Positions 27,450 through 37,517 are shown, counted from the first letter of the stretch. The stretch: 64,000 nucleotides of DNA from CAVWDI01 sp963753725 (GCA_963753725.1 CAVWDI010000001.1:558001-622000), one strand, 5' to 3'. Made by a program: numbers and translations. The notes: a model not told the origin generated them from the sequence alone.

Positions 27450-28376
27450 TTAACGTCCTCCGAATTCAAGCACCTCCTTTGCCAAACGATATTTTTCATC
27501 CTGTGTTTTCATAATTGTGTTTGTAACTTTTGTCTTCAATCCCAAATTCTGAATGGATGCATCTAAACTGGCATCGATCCGATCAAAAACAAAATGAGTG
27601 AGTAAATCTTTATAATGATTAGCAACAGCCAGAGCGCTTGGACTGATACCCAATTCAGTATACATCTTTGCCGCGGGTCCTTTAAGGGTCGTGCCCCCAA
27701 TGATTGGGGAGACCCCCACGACTTTTTTCTTATCAAGCAATGCTCTCTTAATACCAGATACTGCTAGTATCGGATCAAGGCTCACCCAGGGGTTTGATGG
27801 ACAGAATACGATCTGGTCGGCCGATTGGATCGCTTTTAACACCCCAGATGCTGGTGCAGCATTGTCAATACCATCGAAGCGGAAACCAGTGATCAACGGT
27901 CTACATGCCTGGTGTACAAAATATTCTTGAAATGGCAATTCCCCTTCTTTTGTGATCACAGTCGTCTGTACATCGTCATCACTCATGGGCAGTACTTTTA
28001 CTTCAACCCCAAATGCAGCGCAAAACTGTCCTGTAATCTTGCTCAATGAGAAACCCTCATTAATCCGCCGGGTTCGCTCCAGATGCAATCCTAAGTCCTG
28101 GTCGCCAATTCGGAACCAGGTTGGTCCCCCCAGGATTCCCAGGGTCTCTAAGGCCATCCAGGTCTCTTGGGACCTACCCCAACCTGTGACCGGATTTGCA
28201 TACCCAGCCAGCGTATAACAAACCGTATCCAGATCAGGACAAATTTTTAGACCTAGATGTATGAAATCATCCCCGGTATTAACGACCACCGTTAAGTCTT
28301 TGGGTTTTAATACCTTCGACAAACCTTCAATAAGTTTCGCCCCTCCAACACCGCCCGCCAATGCTACAGTCTTCAT
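27450..28376 (-). CDS. cofD: 2-phospho-L-lactate transferase (CofD)
   Basis: CofD transfers the phospholactyl (or phosphoenolpyruvyl) moiety to FO, making F420-0 or dehydro-F420-0. The 308-residue protein shows the family motifs TVALAGGVGGAKLIEGLS at the N-terminus, VVNTGDDFIHLGL, PDLDTVCYTLAG, FRIGDQDLGLHLERT and FCPSNPWVSLDPIL. It lies between cofE and cofC on the same strand. No FO synthase gene is in the window. Confidence 0.94.
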   Translation of the reverse strand: MKTVALAGGVGGAKLIEGLSKVLKPKDLTVVVNTGDDFIHLGLKICPDLDTVCYTLAGYANPVTGWGRSQETWMALETLGILGGPTWFRIGDQDLGLHLERTRRINEGFSLSKITGQFCAAFGVEVKVLPMSDDDVQTTVITKEGELPFQEYFVHQACRPLITGFRFDGIDNAAPASGVLKAIQSADQIVFCPSNPWVSLDPILAVSGIKRALLDKKKVVGVSPIIGGTTLKGPAAKMYTELGISPSALAVANHYKDLLTHFVFDRIDASLDASIQNLGLKTKVTNTIMKTQDEKYRLAKEVLEFGGR

Positions 28377-28463
28377 TCGTTAAACTTTCTCCCAATTACA
28401 TAAATAATCATACTAAATGGATTCCATCAGGATATCCTTGCCTTAGTAAACGATCTACATGTA

Positions 28464-29231
28464 TCAACGAAATAAATCCATTTCAACTGGTCGTAATAAC
28501 TCATCAAGGGCAGCTTCCCTGAAGTTGTAGGGAAAACCTCGCACATGCACCACAGGTGTTCTTTCACCAGCCTGTCCCATCACGAGTGAGGCGCCGCCAG
28601 CCAATTCATCCGCAGCGCCAATCTCAGTAGTTAACAATTTATTTCCGAACATATCGGGTGAACCTCGTAGATCAACCAATCCTGGAAGTCCGGAAATACC
28701 AATCGCAGTTCCGATAGTACCCAAACGCCATGCCCGGCCATGGGAATCTATGATCAGTACACCAATTCGTTTGCTGCTGATACGCTCTAAATGATCCCGA
28801 ATGAACCCGGCCGATTTGTCTGGATTCTCGGGGAGACATAGGACCCATTCCTCGGTATTGTTAATCCTATTTTTTACATTAGAATGGTCGATGCCTGCAT
28901 TAGCGCAAATAAATCCCAAACGGTGTTCAACAATTACCATACCCGGCCGGACGCGCAAAACGCAATTACTCTCTTTTAAAATTAATTCTGTTACACGTGC
29001 ATCCTTTCCAGATTGGTCTGCCAATTCAATGGCTGCCTTGGACGGGATTACCTGTGATAATGCAACGAAACGGTTTTCAGCCTTTGATACAATTTTCTGC
29101 GCAATGACCAGGATATCCCCACTCTCCAATGTAATCCCATTGTCATATAAACTTGCAGCGATAATCTCCCCCAGATTGTCACCCGGGTGGATTATTGGAA
29201 TCCCTATCAGCGATGTCAATTCCAATGTCAT
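28464..29231 (-). CDS. cofE: Coenzyme F420-0:L-glutamate ligase
   Basis: CofE adds glutamates to F420-0 using GTP. The 255-residue protein has the family pattern: IPIIHPGDNLGEII, GDILVIAQKIVSKAENR, VIVEHRLGFICANAGIDHSNV, the DSHGRAWRLGTIGTAIG stretch and AADELAGGASLVMGQ. There is no C-terminal nitroreductase domain of the actinobacterial FbiB type, so it is the single-domain form. It precedes cofD by 87 bases. Confidence 0.94.
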   Translation of the reverse strand: MTLELTSLIGIPIIHPGDNLGEIIAASLYDNGITLESGDILVIAQKIVSKAENRFVALSQVIPSKAAIELADQSGKDARVTELILKESNCVLRVRPGMVIVEHRLGFICANAGIDHSNVKNRINNTEEWVLCLPENPDKSAGFIRDHLERISSKRIGVLIIDSHGRAWRLGTIGTAIGISGLPGLVDLRGSPDMFGNKLLTTEIGAADELAGGASLVMGQAGERTPVVHVRGFPYNFREAALDELLRPVEMDLFR

Positions 29232-29348
29232 TTTTTAATCTGTCTGCTATTCAACATCAATTTTTTATTGCGTTTTAAGAATCAATTACCAATTGGTCAA
29301 AATATATTTTTTCATTTTTGTACATGACCTCACCCATTACGCAGCCGC

Positions 29349-30020
29349 CTATTTATTTACACCAGTTATACCAATACTTGCTGTCTTGACACCATAGATT
29401 TTATTGAGACTGATTAGAATAGACGTAAGGCCTTCTGCAACAATCGCATTATCCAGACCACCGGCATTATACGCTCTCATACCACCTGCTTCAGCTAAAT
29501 CGATCGCTGTTTCTGCTGCATCAGCTGCATCCGCAAACACCAGCACATCCGTTTCCAAATCCTTATTCAAGTCCTTGCGTAATACATGGGCGGGTACATT
29601 TTGAAACGCCGCTGCCACGCGCACTTCCTCACCTAAAATATCCTGGGCAATTCTCGCTGCAGAGGGTGGATCAGGAGGTTTAGGACTACGAAAATCAATC
29701 CTTGCTGTAGCATCGATCAGTAATTTTCCCTTTAAATCCTCTTTTAGACTTTCCAAAGCCGGTTGGTGGGCGGTATACACTACGGTTAGAACGCAGATGT
29801 CGGCATTCTGCACCGCTAAATTATTCTGCATGCCGGTTATTGAGTTCATACTCAGCTCTGTATTCAACATTTCTGCAGTAGCTTTCGCTTTTTCTCGTTC
29901 TCGTGAGCCAATGATTATTGGATATCCAGCCTGAGCCCAGCGCAGTGCCAGTCCTGGACCCTCATTTCCTGTTCCACCGATTATTGCTATTGTTGGTTTA
30001 TGTTCCATAAGATTATCCAT
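29349..30020 (-). CDS. npdG: NADPH-dependent F420 reductase
   Basis: This enzyme exchanges hydride between NADP(H) and F420. The 223-residue protein has an N-terminal Rossmann motif IAIIGGTGNEGPGLALRWAQAG, with the downstream GSREREKAKATAEML that suits NADP. It also has VRVAAAFQNVPAHVL and GLDNAIVAEGLTSILI. An internal start at 30008 (MEHKP) is also possible. Its position beside cofE supports F420 as the partner. Confidence 0.9.
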   Translation of the reverse strand: MDNLMEHKPTIAIIGGTGNEGPGLALRWAQAGYPIIIGSREREKAKATAEMLNTELSMNSITGMQNNLAVQNADICVLTVVYTAHQPALESLKEDLKGKLLIDATARIDFRSPKPPDPPSAARIAQDILGEEVRVAAAFQNVPAHVLRKDLNKDLETDVLVFADAADAAETAIDLAEAGGMRAYNAGGLDNAIVAEGLTSILISLNKIYGVKTASIGITGVNK

Positions 30021-30056
30021 AGTGCTGATAATTATTTAAATTTGAGGATATTACTT

Positions 30057-31406
30057 TCAAGCAAACTGGGCGTTATACCTACCCCAAACATCCGGCGCCA
30101 ACTCCATGGCTTTCGCCGCAATTATCTCCTCATCCATCGTCAGCAGCTTGCGATCACGCATAAGAATTTTTCCCGAAACCATCGTCATAGTAACCATACT
30201 CTCCTGGAAACCAAATACGATTTGCCATGGTAAGTTGCCCGCTGATAGGGGCGTATGCGGGTGGTATTCTACAAAAATCAAATCTGCATAAGCTCCGGGA
30301 CTGATAACTCCTAACTGGGTTTGTGGGAAAAAAGTTCCTGCCAGTTGAGCATTGTTATACACACCCATTTGAACGACATCTACCGCTGACATCCTGCGTG
30401 GATCGCAGTTCCATACTTTTTGTAACAGATAGCAGGTTTTCCATTCTTCCCACATTGTATGTGAAAAACCATCCGTCCCCAGACATACCCGGACCCCAGC
30501 CCGCAGTAAACTCTCAACCTCAGCGACACCCACGCCGTTATTCATATTGGAACGTGGTTGGTGTGTAACCCATGTTCCAGTTTCAGCTAATGTGCTGATT
30601 TCTTTTGAATCAACATGAACCGCATGTGCCACGATCGTTTTTGGACCTAATATTCCAAATTTGTATAACCTGTCAACCACCCGCATGCCGGATTTTTGAA
30701 TACTATCGTATTCATCCGCTTCGTGTTCAGCCACGTGAATATGGAAACCACTGCCATCTGGCACGGCGCTTGTACAAGCCTCCAAAGTCGAGTCCGATAA
30801 AGTGAGGCTGGCATGTAATCCAAAGGTTCCTGCAAGTCGGCCGTCAGCAATATCCTCATTTTGCACACGCTCAATAAAGCGTACATTTTCGTCAATGCCC
30901 GCCGCAGCTTTACTTAATCCATCCCGGTCGGTGACCTCATAGCACAAAACTGCCCGCAATCCCGAGCTGTCAACCGCATCTGCGATAACGTCCAATGATC
31001 CTCCTATTGTGTTAGGAGAGGCGTGATGGTCAATCAGGGTTGTGGTGCCATTCTTAACGGCATCCACTAACATAACTAAGGCGGAGTAACGCACATCCTG
31101 CTCAGTTAAAGCTTTATCTAAAGGCCACCAGAGTTTCTCAAGAATTTCAGGAAAATCTTTGGGAGCTGGTCCTGGGATACCCATACCGCGCGCAAACGCC
31201 CCATAGAAATGGGTATGTGCGCAGATATTCCCCGGCATCACATACTGTCTATGTGCATCAAGGTGCTCAGCTTCTGGATACCGCCGGATCAGTTCAGACT
31301 GGTTTCCGATCTCAAAAATTTGGTCCCCTGAGATATATATTGCCTGGTCCTCAAGGATTTTATTTGGTTCTCCCCAGGTTATGATACGACCATTTGTTAT
31401 CAACAT
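30057..31406 (-). CDS. Amidohydrolase, SsnA-like aminohydrolase
   Basis: The 449-residue metal-dependent hydrolase is of the guanine deaminase/TrzN/SsnA group. The metal-binding His pair is in NICAHTHFYGAFARGM near residue 60. GFHIHVAEHEADEYDS gives another ligand and VAHAVHVDSKE the next. LGTDGFSHTM supplies the catalytic Asp. SsnA proteins are known from selenium-associated molybdenum hydroxylase loci, and here the gene lies just after NUDIX and a molybdenum hydroxylase. Deamination of an amino-purine or related heterocycle is the best guess. S-adenosylhomocysteine deaminase is the main alternative. Confidence 0.82.
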   Translation of the reverse strand: MLITNGRIITWGEPNKILEDQAIYISGDQIFEIGNQSELIRRYPEAEHLDAHRQYVMPGNICAHTHFYGAFARGMGIPGPAPKDFPEILEKLWWPLDKALTEQDVRYSALVMLVDAVKNGTTTLIDHHASPNTIGGSLDVIADAVDSSGLRAVLCYEVTDRDGLSKAAAGIDENVRFIERVQNEDIADGRLAGTFGLHASLTLSDSTLEACTSAVPDGSGFHIHVAEHEADEYDSIQKSGMRVVDRLYKFGILGPKTIVAHAVHVDSKEISTLAETGTWVTHQPRSNMNNGVGVAEVESLLRAGVRVCLGTDGFSHTMWEEWKTCYLLQKVWNCDPRRMSAVDVVQMGVYNNAQLAGTFFPQTQLGVISPGAYADLIFVEYHPHTPLSAGNLPWQIVFGFQESMVTMTMVSGKILMRDRKLLTMDEEIIAAKAMELAPDVWGRYNAQFA

Positions 31407-31443
31407 TTCACATCACCTAATCTTTAAACGAATATCGATTGAC

Positions 31444-32094
31444 TCAATCAAACCACACAGGTACATTCGGATCCTTCAAATTCTTAAAAGCATCGTCAAC
31501 ATGTCGCTGTTTGGTTCTTTCACCAGAAAAAGGTTGAGGCATTTCATCCAATCCGAAGAAACCAACTTCGCTGGTCTCATCACTTGAATGTGCCTCACCG
31601 CTGATAATTTCACAATAAAAAACAATCTTATAAGCGTGGAATAAATCTAAAGGTTCAATGCGATTAGCATCGTAAATTCCAATTACTCTGCGCGCCTTGA
31701 CCAAAAAACCAGTTTCCTCTACCACCTCCCTTTCGACTGATTCGGATGGGTAATCGTTTACATCCGCCCATCCGCCGGGCATCGTCCATCCCCCATCTAA
31801 AATCTCGCGCACCATCAGTAGTTTATCATCACGAAATACAGCCCCTCGAACATCCACCCGTGGTGTGGTGTAACCGGATTGATCGTCAAATATCTTTACT
31901 AACCGGTCATAACTAATACTGGCATGTTCATTGATTATTTCCGCTGAAATTTCTTGCAAGCGGTTGAGACGTTTTATTTCAAAATCATTGTTGGAATAAT
32001 GGATGCCTGTTTGGGATAATGCTTGTATTTCCCAGGCCCACTCAAGCCAGCGCTGAGCATCCTGACTTTTTATCTGGTCCCCTTGGTTTTTCAT
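31444..32094 (-). CDS. NUDIX hydrolase
   Basis: The 216-residue protein has the NUDIX box in GGWADVNDYPSESVEREVVEETGF (Gly, then the REVVEETG core with metal-binding Glu residues). It also has an N-terminal helical extension of the type seen in ADP-ribose pyrophosphatases. It would hydrolyse a nucleoside diphosphate linked to another group. It sits 7 bases after the Mo subunit gene and 37 before the SsnA-like gene, so it is probably cotranscribed with the hydroxylase. The substrate is unknown. Confidence 0.88.
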   Translation of the reverse strand: MKNQGDQIKSQDAQRWLEWAWEIQALSQTGIHYSNNDFEIKRLNRLQEISAEIINEHASISYDRLVKIFDDQSGYTTPRVDVRGAVFRDDKLLMVREILDGGWTMPGGWADVNDYPSESVEREVVEETGFLVKARRVIGIYDANRIEPLDLFHAYKIVFYCEIISGEAHSSDETSEVGFFGLDEMPQPFSGERTKQRHVDDAFKNLKDPNVPVWFD

Positions 32095-32101
32095 AAATAT
32101 T

Positions 32102-34909
32102 TTATTCCAGATTCTCTAATTGATACATTTGTTTAATAATAAATTCCTGATCGACCGGCAGTTGATCTACCCGGACACCGACTGCATTATATATCCCATT
32201 CGTGATGGCGGGAGTGGTGGGAATGCTCACAATCTCACCCACACCTTTTGCTCCATACGGCCCATCGGGTGATTGGTGCTCAACAATAATTGAGGTAATT
32301 TCCGGAGCAACTTCAATAGATGGAATTCGATATCTTGCCATCCGGTCAGTGAACACCTTACCTTCCTCAACAATAAACTGTTCGATTAATGCATTGCCCA
32401 ATCCCATCATAACGCCGCCTTCGACCTGACCCTGTAAACCAAGTGGATTTAATGCCCTTCCCACATCTGTCGCAGCGACCACCCTGAGCACCTTAACCTC
32501 GCCAATAAGCGTATTTACTTCCACCTCAGCCGCTTGAGCAGCATAGGAAAATGCAAAATGCATATCTCCACCCTGCCCCAAAGGTTTAGTCTCTGGAGCC
32601 CAGTACTCATATTTTGTGCGTGGTTCGAGTCCTTCATTGCGAAGAATGGCAACCACATCACCCAACGGAATGGGATTACCATTGACCTGAGCCAGGCCTT
32701 CAACAAAGCTGATTGTGTCTGGCGATTGGTCAAATTTTTCCGCTAAGGAGGATTCGATCGCCTGCCTCAATGTCCTGGCAGCATGAAGGGCGGCATTCCC
32801 GGTGACAAAGGTCTGGCGAGAAGCCGTGGTAGGTCCTCCATCAGGTGTCAAACCGGTATCCATTACCAACACATCCACCGAGTCCAATGGTTGATTAAAT
32901 TCCTCTGCGACAATCAGCTGCAGCACTGTGACCAGGCCCTGTCCTAACTCGGCCGATGAAGTACGCACCTGCAAACTCCCATCCTCATACAATTCAACTT
33001 CCACTTCAGCTTTATCTGGTGCGCCGCCGCCAAGACCTGTATTCTTATACCCAACTGCAATCCCCCAGGATCGCCGGAGATGTGGGGAGCCAGGCACTGC
33101 TCGTGACAAAAATGGTTTTTCGCCAGCAAGACGGATCATTTCTGCTTCGACATGTTCTATACACTCGACCAAACCCACACTGTTTCTTAATACTTGACCG
33201 GTGTTTGTTACACTACCAATTCGTAAAGCATTTTGGTATCTAAGAGCCAATGGATCAAGGTTCAGTTTTTCTGCTAGCATATCCATCATTAACTCAACCG
33301 CAAACGCAGATTGTGTGACACCAAATCCTCTGAACGCTCCTGCCGGGGGATTGTTAGTGTACATTGCATAACAATCCGCTTTGGTGTGCGGCATGTCATA
33401 TGGTCCGGAAGAATGGGTGGTAGCGCGGGTCATAACTTTCTCCCCAAGGGACGCGTAAGCCCCGGTATCACCATACAATTCGGTCTCAACCGCTGTCAAT
33501 CGGCCGTCCTTTTTTGCTCCCATTTTCACCCGGATGCGGGTTCCATGACGTTTTGGATGCGCAATCAAACTTTCATGACGGTCGAACAGAAGTTTTACAG
33601 GTTGCCCTGTTTCATTCGCCAGAAGCGCGGCGTGAATTTGACCAGCGATATCTTCCTTTCCGCCAAATCCTCCGCCCATCAGTTGTCCCAAGATGCGAAC
33701 TCGTTCATCAGGCCAGTTAAGCGCCCGCGCGACCTGGCTCCGGTCAGCATATGGAATTTGCGAACCGACATAAATTTCCATACATCCATCAGAGGTTAAC
33801 CTTGCGATACTGCATTCAGGTTCTATGAATGCATGGTCAGTAATTGCAGTGTGAAAAGTATGCTCAATAAGGACATCCGAATTGTGAAATCCTGATTCCA
33901 CATCTCCTTTGCGGACTTTGATGTGTTTCAGCAAATTGCCAGAAGGATGGATTTGCGGTGCATCCGGATTGTGAGATTGCACCGGATCGCTGACCACCGG
34001 CAGAGGTTCGTACTCCACCTCAATTTGTTCTACTGCTAGTGAGGCAAGTTCAAGGGATTCTGCTGCTACGATGGCGACTGCATCACCAGCATATCGCACA
34101 CGTTCATCGATCCCAATTAAAACCGGCCAATCATAAATTACCAGTCCGTGATTATTTTCCCCTGGGATGTCCTCAGCTGTCAATACAGCTTTTACTCCCG
34201 GTGATTTAAGTGCCTGCTCGATATTTATTTGTTTGACGATCGCGTGAGATATTCCCGCCCTTCTAACGCGCGCATACAACATACCTTCAAATTGAATATC
34301 ATCTGTAAAAATCGCACTCCCAGTCACTTTATCTACTGCGTCCGGACGGACCTGGAGATTTCCAATAACAGATAATGGGCTTGAACTGGGAGGAATTGGC
34401 GGGTCTGAAAGTGGTTCACCCGTTTTTAATGCGACTGCTGCAGCTTGTACCGCGCCAATAATTCCCGGATAGCCTGCGCACCTGCACAGCGTATCCTTGA
34501 GGGCGTGCTTGATTTCGTCAGCAGTTGGCTGGCTGTTTTTTTGTAACAATGCATAAGCCATCATCAATTGGCCGGGTATGCAAAACCCGCATTGAACAGC
34601 CCCGTATTTTACAAAAGCTTCCTGGAGCGGATGAAGTCCTTCAGGATGTACTTGTTCTTCAGGATTTGAAGGTGGGCTTCCAGCTAAACCTTCTATCGTT
34701 AAAATTCGTTTTCCAGCGGCTTTTGCAGATGGAAAGGTGCACGATAAAGTAGGTTTGCCATCTACAAGCACAGTACATGCGCCGCATTCATCCTCATTAC
34801 AACCAATCTTTGTGCCTGTCAACCGTGCGCGCCCGCGTATCAGATCCGACAACATTTCTCCTGGTTGAGGTTCAAAATCGTAATCTATACCATTAATAAT
34901 AAATTTCAT
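32102..34909 (-). CDS. Molybdenum hydroxylase, 2Fe-2S and Mo-binding domains fused
   Basis: The 935-residue protein starts with a two-cluster iron-sulfur domain (CNEDECGACTVL, CGFCIPGQ, LCRCAGY). The Mo-pterin domain continues with MGGGFGGKEDIAGQ, AGAFRGFGVTQ, SSAELGQGLVTVLQ, and the Glu in YGAKGVGEIVSIP. Size and fusion resemble the YgfN/XdhD and Se-dependent xanthine dehydrogenase group. With an SsnA-like neighbour and tRNA-Sec in the window, a selenium-containing cofactor is possible but not shown by the protein sequence. The CO-dehydrogenase loop is absent. Its FAD subunit gene precedes it by 79 bases. Confidence 0.92.
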   Translation of the reverse strand: MKFIINGIDYDFEPQPGEMLSDLIRGRARLTGTKIGCNEDECGACTVLVDGKPTLSCTFPSAKAAGKRILTIEGLAGSPPSNPEEQVHPEGLHPLQEAFVKYGAVQCGFCIPGQLMMAYALLQKNSQPTADEIKHALKDTLCRCAGYPGIIGAVQAAAVALKTGEPLSDPPIPPSSSPLSVIGNLQVRPDAVDKVTGSAIFTDDIQFEGMLYARVRRAGISHAIVKQINIEQALKSPGVKAVLTAEDIPGENNHGLVIYDWPVLIGIDERVRYAGDAVAIVAAESLELASLAVEQIEVEYEPLPVVSDPVQSHNPDAPQIHPSGNLLKHIKVRKGDVESGFHNSDVLIEHTFHTAITDHAFIEPECSIARLTSDGCMEIYVGSQIPYADRSQVARALNWPDERVRILGQLMGGGFGGKEDIAGQIHAALLANETGQPVKLLFDRHESLIAHPKRHGTRIRVKMGAKKDGRLTAVETELYGDTGAYASLGEKVMTRATTHSSGPYDMPHTKADCYAMYTNNPPAGAFRGFGVTQSAFAVELMMDMLAEKLNLDPLALRYQNALRIGSVTNTGQVLRNSVGLVECIEHVEAEMIRLAGEKPFLSRAVPGSPHLRRSWGIAVGYKNTGLGGGAPDKAEVEVELYEDGSLQVRTSSAELGQGLVTVLQLIVAEEFNQPLDSVDVLVMDTGLTPDGGPTTASRQTFVTGNAALHAARTLRQAIESSLAEKFDQSPDTISFVEGLAQVNGNPIPLGDVVAILRNEGLEPRTKYEYWAPETKPLGQGGDMHFAFSYAAQAAEVEVNTLIGEVKVLRVVAATDVGRALNPLGLQGQVEGGVMMGLGNALIEQFIVEEGKVFTDRMARYRIPSIEVAPEITSIIVEHQSPDGPYGAKGVGEIVSIPTTPAITNGIYNAVGVRVDQLPVDQEFIIKQMYQLENLE

Positions 34910-34988
34910 TATTTTCTTCCAAAAGAATTCGAACTTTTCAATACGAAGTCATACATTTAACAGACAATTATAAAATCCAGATTTACAG

Positions 34989-35870
34989 TCAAACCTGGTC
35001 ATCCGCTCTTTCCCATGCGGTTTTTATGGTATTTTCCAACAATACGCCGCTGATATGTTGGCGATATTCCCTGGATGCCCTATGGCGGCTGGTTCGGAAA
35101 TTCGTTTCCTCCAGGAGTTTTTCCTTCGCCTTGGATAAAAGATCGCTGGTAAACAATTTTCCTTTAAATATCTTTTCCGTATTCAATTCTCTTTTTGGTA
35201 CAGGACCGGATGGGCCAACCGCTATTCTTATATCCTTGATTTTTTCTTTCTCCCTATGAAGCCAAACCGACATGTTCAAAATGGCGATTGCCACCCCTTG
35301 TGGTCGCATAACTCGCTGAAAAGCTGATGCGCTGCCTGGAATTTGGTGCGGGATCATAAAACCAACCAGTAAATCCTGGCGCGGATGCAGCGCTGATTTT
35401 CCTGGTCCTTCAAAAGAATCTTTTAATCGGACAAGCCGGGTTCCACTTTTACTCGCCACCTCCGCTTGTGCATCCAGTGAAAGAAGGGAAATCGTGCCAT
35501 CTCCTGCTGGAAGAGCATGGGCAACATTCCCTCCAAGTGTAGCGGTATTACGCACCTGAGGTCCTCCAATAAGACGGCAGGCTTCTATTAAGGATGCGGC
35601 ATGTTCGTTTACCAGCGGTGTGTCGATGATCTGGTTTAAAGGAATTCCCGCGCCAATGAAAAGACAATCAGCCCGCATTTCAATTGAGTTTAATTCGGGA
35701 ATTTTGGTTATATCAACAAGGGTGTCTACGGGTGAATGCCGGCCCTGTAGTATGTCGAGAATTAGGTCTGTCCCACCGGCAACAATACGCACTGACCCTG
35801 GGCTTTCAGCCAGAGTTAACAGAGCATCGTCGATAGATTTTGGTAAATAATATTCTTTGTATACAGGCAT
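34989..35870 (-). CDS. FAD-binding subunit of molybdenum hydroxylase
   Basis: The 293-residue protein has the CO-dehydrogenase flavoprotein pattern: EYYLPKSIDDALLTLAE, RIVAGGTDLILD, and GPQVRNTATLGGNVAHALPAGD for FAD binding, with a C-terminal CO_deh_flav domain. It leads the 14-kb minus-strand array that includes its Mo/2Fe-2S partner. It would reoxidise the iron-sulfur clusters of that partner. Confidence 0.9.
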   Translation of the reverse strand: MPVYKEYYLPKSIDDALLTLAESPGSVRIVAGGTDLILDILQGRHSPVDTLVDITKIPELNSIEMRADCLFIGAGIPLNQIIDTPLVNEHAASLIEACRLIGGPQVRNTATLGGNVAHALPAGDGTISLLSLDAQAEVASKSGTRLVRLKDSFEGPGKSALHPRQDLLVGFMIPHQIPGSASAFQRVMRPQGVAIAILNMSVWLHREKEKIKDIRIAVGPSGPVPKRELNTEKIFKGKLFTSDLLSKAKEKLLEETNFRTSRHRASREYRQHISGVLLENTIKTAWERADDQV

Positions 35871-36003
35871 GGATCGGCGCTGAACCAGCGTAATTTTTTA
35901 GAACGGAGGCGCTTTTCGACGGGAAGTGTAAAATTACTGTCTTCGAATTGTTGATTGAATGTTGAAACGCTCAATTCTTGGAGTAGAATACTCCCGACGC
36001 CGC

Positions 36004-36020
36004 TGCAGGTTTAACCTGCA
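36004..36020. promoter_or_regulatory. 17-bp palindrome upstream of the M20 peptidase
   Basis: TGCAGGTTTAACCTGCA is a perfect inverted repeat with 8-bp arms and a one-base centre. It lies in the 270-bp divergent region between the hydroxylase FAD subunit (start 35870) and the peptidase (start 36141). A second small hairpin, GGAGTA-GAA-TACTCC, lies just upstream. It could be a repressor site for either operon. No second copy was seen. Confidence 0.4.
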
Positions 36021-36140
36021 CCGACCACCAATCCAGTTATGCTATTCTAACATGGATTAAAAACTTTCTCTTTAATAATAGAATATTTCAATCGAAAAAT
36101 TTTTGAAACAAGAAAAAATAAAATTGACCAGGAGTTTAAA

Positions 36141-37517
36141 ATGCCAAACTCACTAAATGAAGCTCTGAACTATGCCCAGCAGCACAAAGAACAATTTTTG
36201 GATGAATTAAAAAAATTTGTAAGTATTCCTTCCGTTTCCACTGATCCAGATCATAAAACGGATATCCAACAAGCTGCAAATTGGGTTGCGGAAAGATTGA
36301 ATAGTTTAGGAATGCAGGATGTAAGCGTGCTGCCAACTGCGGGTCACCCAGTAGTATTTGGCCAATCTCTGGCAGCAGGAGAGCATAAACCCACTGTGCT
36401 TATTTACGGGCACTATGATGTGCAGCCTGCTGATCCTCTGGAATTGTGGTTAACGCCGCCTTTTGAACCCACCCAGAAAGGTGAAAATCTTTATGGTCGC
36501 GGCGCCTCCGACATGAAGGGTCAAATCATTGTCAGCTTGAAAGCGATCGAATCCATCCTTCAAACTGGAGAGCTTCCATTTAACGTAAAGTTTATAATCG
36601 AAGGTGAGGAAGAGATTGGGTCACCAAATCTGGAAAAATTCATCGTTGACAATTCGGATTTATTAAGCTGCGACTTTGCTATCAACCCGGATGGAGGAAT
36701 CATTGCGCCAGACGCACCTACGATTCCATATGGACTGCGCGGCCTGGCTTATTTTGAATTACGTATTTCTGGTCCCGATCACGATTTGCATTCCGGGATT
36801 TTTGGAGGTTCGGTGCATAACCCTGCTCAAGTTTTATGTGAATTGATTGCAGGCATGCACGATGAAAACGGCAGGATAACATTACCGGGATACTACAATG
36901 ATGTAAGACCTCTTGAGGATGAAGAGCGTCAAGAAATTGCACGGCTGCCCATGGATGAAGAATTCTTTAAGGTACAAACTGGTTCCCCAGAATTGTATGG
37001 AGAAAAAGGATACTCTTCCAGCGAACGGGTTGGCGTTCGCCCGACATTGGAAGTCAATGGATTATTGTCTGGATTTACTGGTGAAGGATCCAAGACCGTC
37101 TTGCCGTGCACTGCAATGGCTAAACTATCTATGCGGCTGGTACCGGATCAGGACCCATCCAAAGTTCACCAACAATTGACGGACTACCTTGAACAAAATG
37201 CGCCCCCAACGGTTACATGGGAACTCGATTTATTAGCCGGCGCATACGCCAGCATAACCGATCGCCATATGCCGGCTGTAAAAGCCCTTGCCCAGGCTTT
37301 TCAAGATACATGGGGAACAAAGCCGGTTTACAAACGAGAAGGCGGTACGGTTCCGGTGGTAGCTCAAATGCAGAAGATCTTAAAGGTCGACTCCGTTCTA
37401 ACTGGTTTTGGACTGCCTGACGATAACCTGCACGCACCTAACGAAAAATTCCACCTGCCCACATTTTACAGAGGTATTGAAACCTTTATCCGGTTTTTCA
37501 CAATTATCGGCGAATAA
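36141..37517 (+). CDS. M20-family dipeptidase/metallopeptidase
   Basis: The 458-residue cytosolic protein belongs to the M20 zinc peptidases. VLIYGHYDVQPAD supplies the first metal His and catalytic Asp. GRGASDMKGQ supplies the bridging Asp. IIEGEEEIGSPN supplies the catalytic Glu and a metal ligand, and LHAPNEKFHLPTF the last His. A dimerisation domain lies in the middle (HDLHSGIFGG). AGGAG at 36130-36134 supports the ATG at 36141. It stands alone, and its peptide specificity is unknown. Confidence 0.93.
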   Translation: MPNSLNEALNYAQQHKEQFLDELKKFVSIPSVSTDPDHKTDIQQAANWVAERLNSLGMQDVSVLPTAGHPVVFGQSLAAGEHKPTVLIYGHYDVQPADPLELWLTPPFEPTQKGENLYGRGASDMKGQIIVSLKAIESILQTGELPFNVKFIIEGEEEIGSPNLEKFIVDNSDLLSCDFAINPDGGIIAPDAPTIPYGLRGLAYFELRISGPDHDLHSGIFGGSVHNPAQVLCELIAGMHDENGRITLPGYYNDVRPLEDEERQEIARLPMDEEFFKVQTGSPELYGEKGYSSSERVGVRPTLEVNGLLSGFTGEGSKTVLPCTAMAKLSMRLVPDQDPSKVHQQLTDYLEQNAPPTVTWELDLLAGAYASITDRHMPAVKALAQAFQDTWGTKPVYKREGGTVPVVAQMQKILKVDSVLTGFGLPDDNLHAPNEKFHLPTFYRGIETFIRFFTIIGE

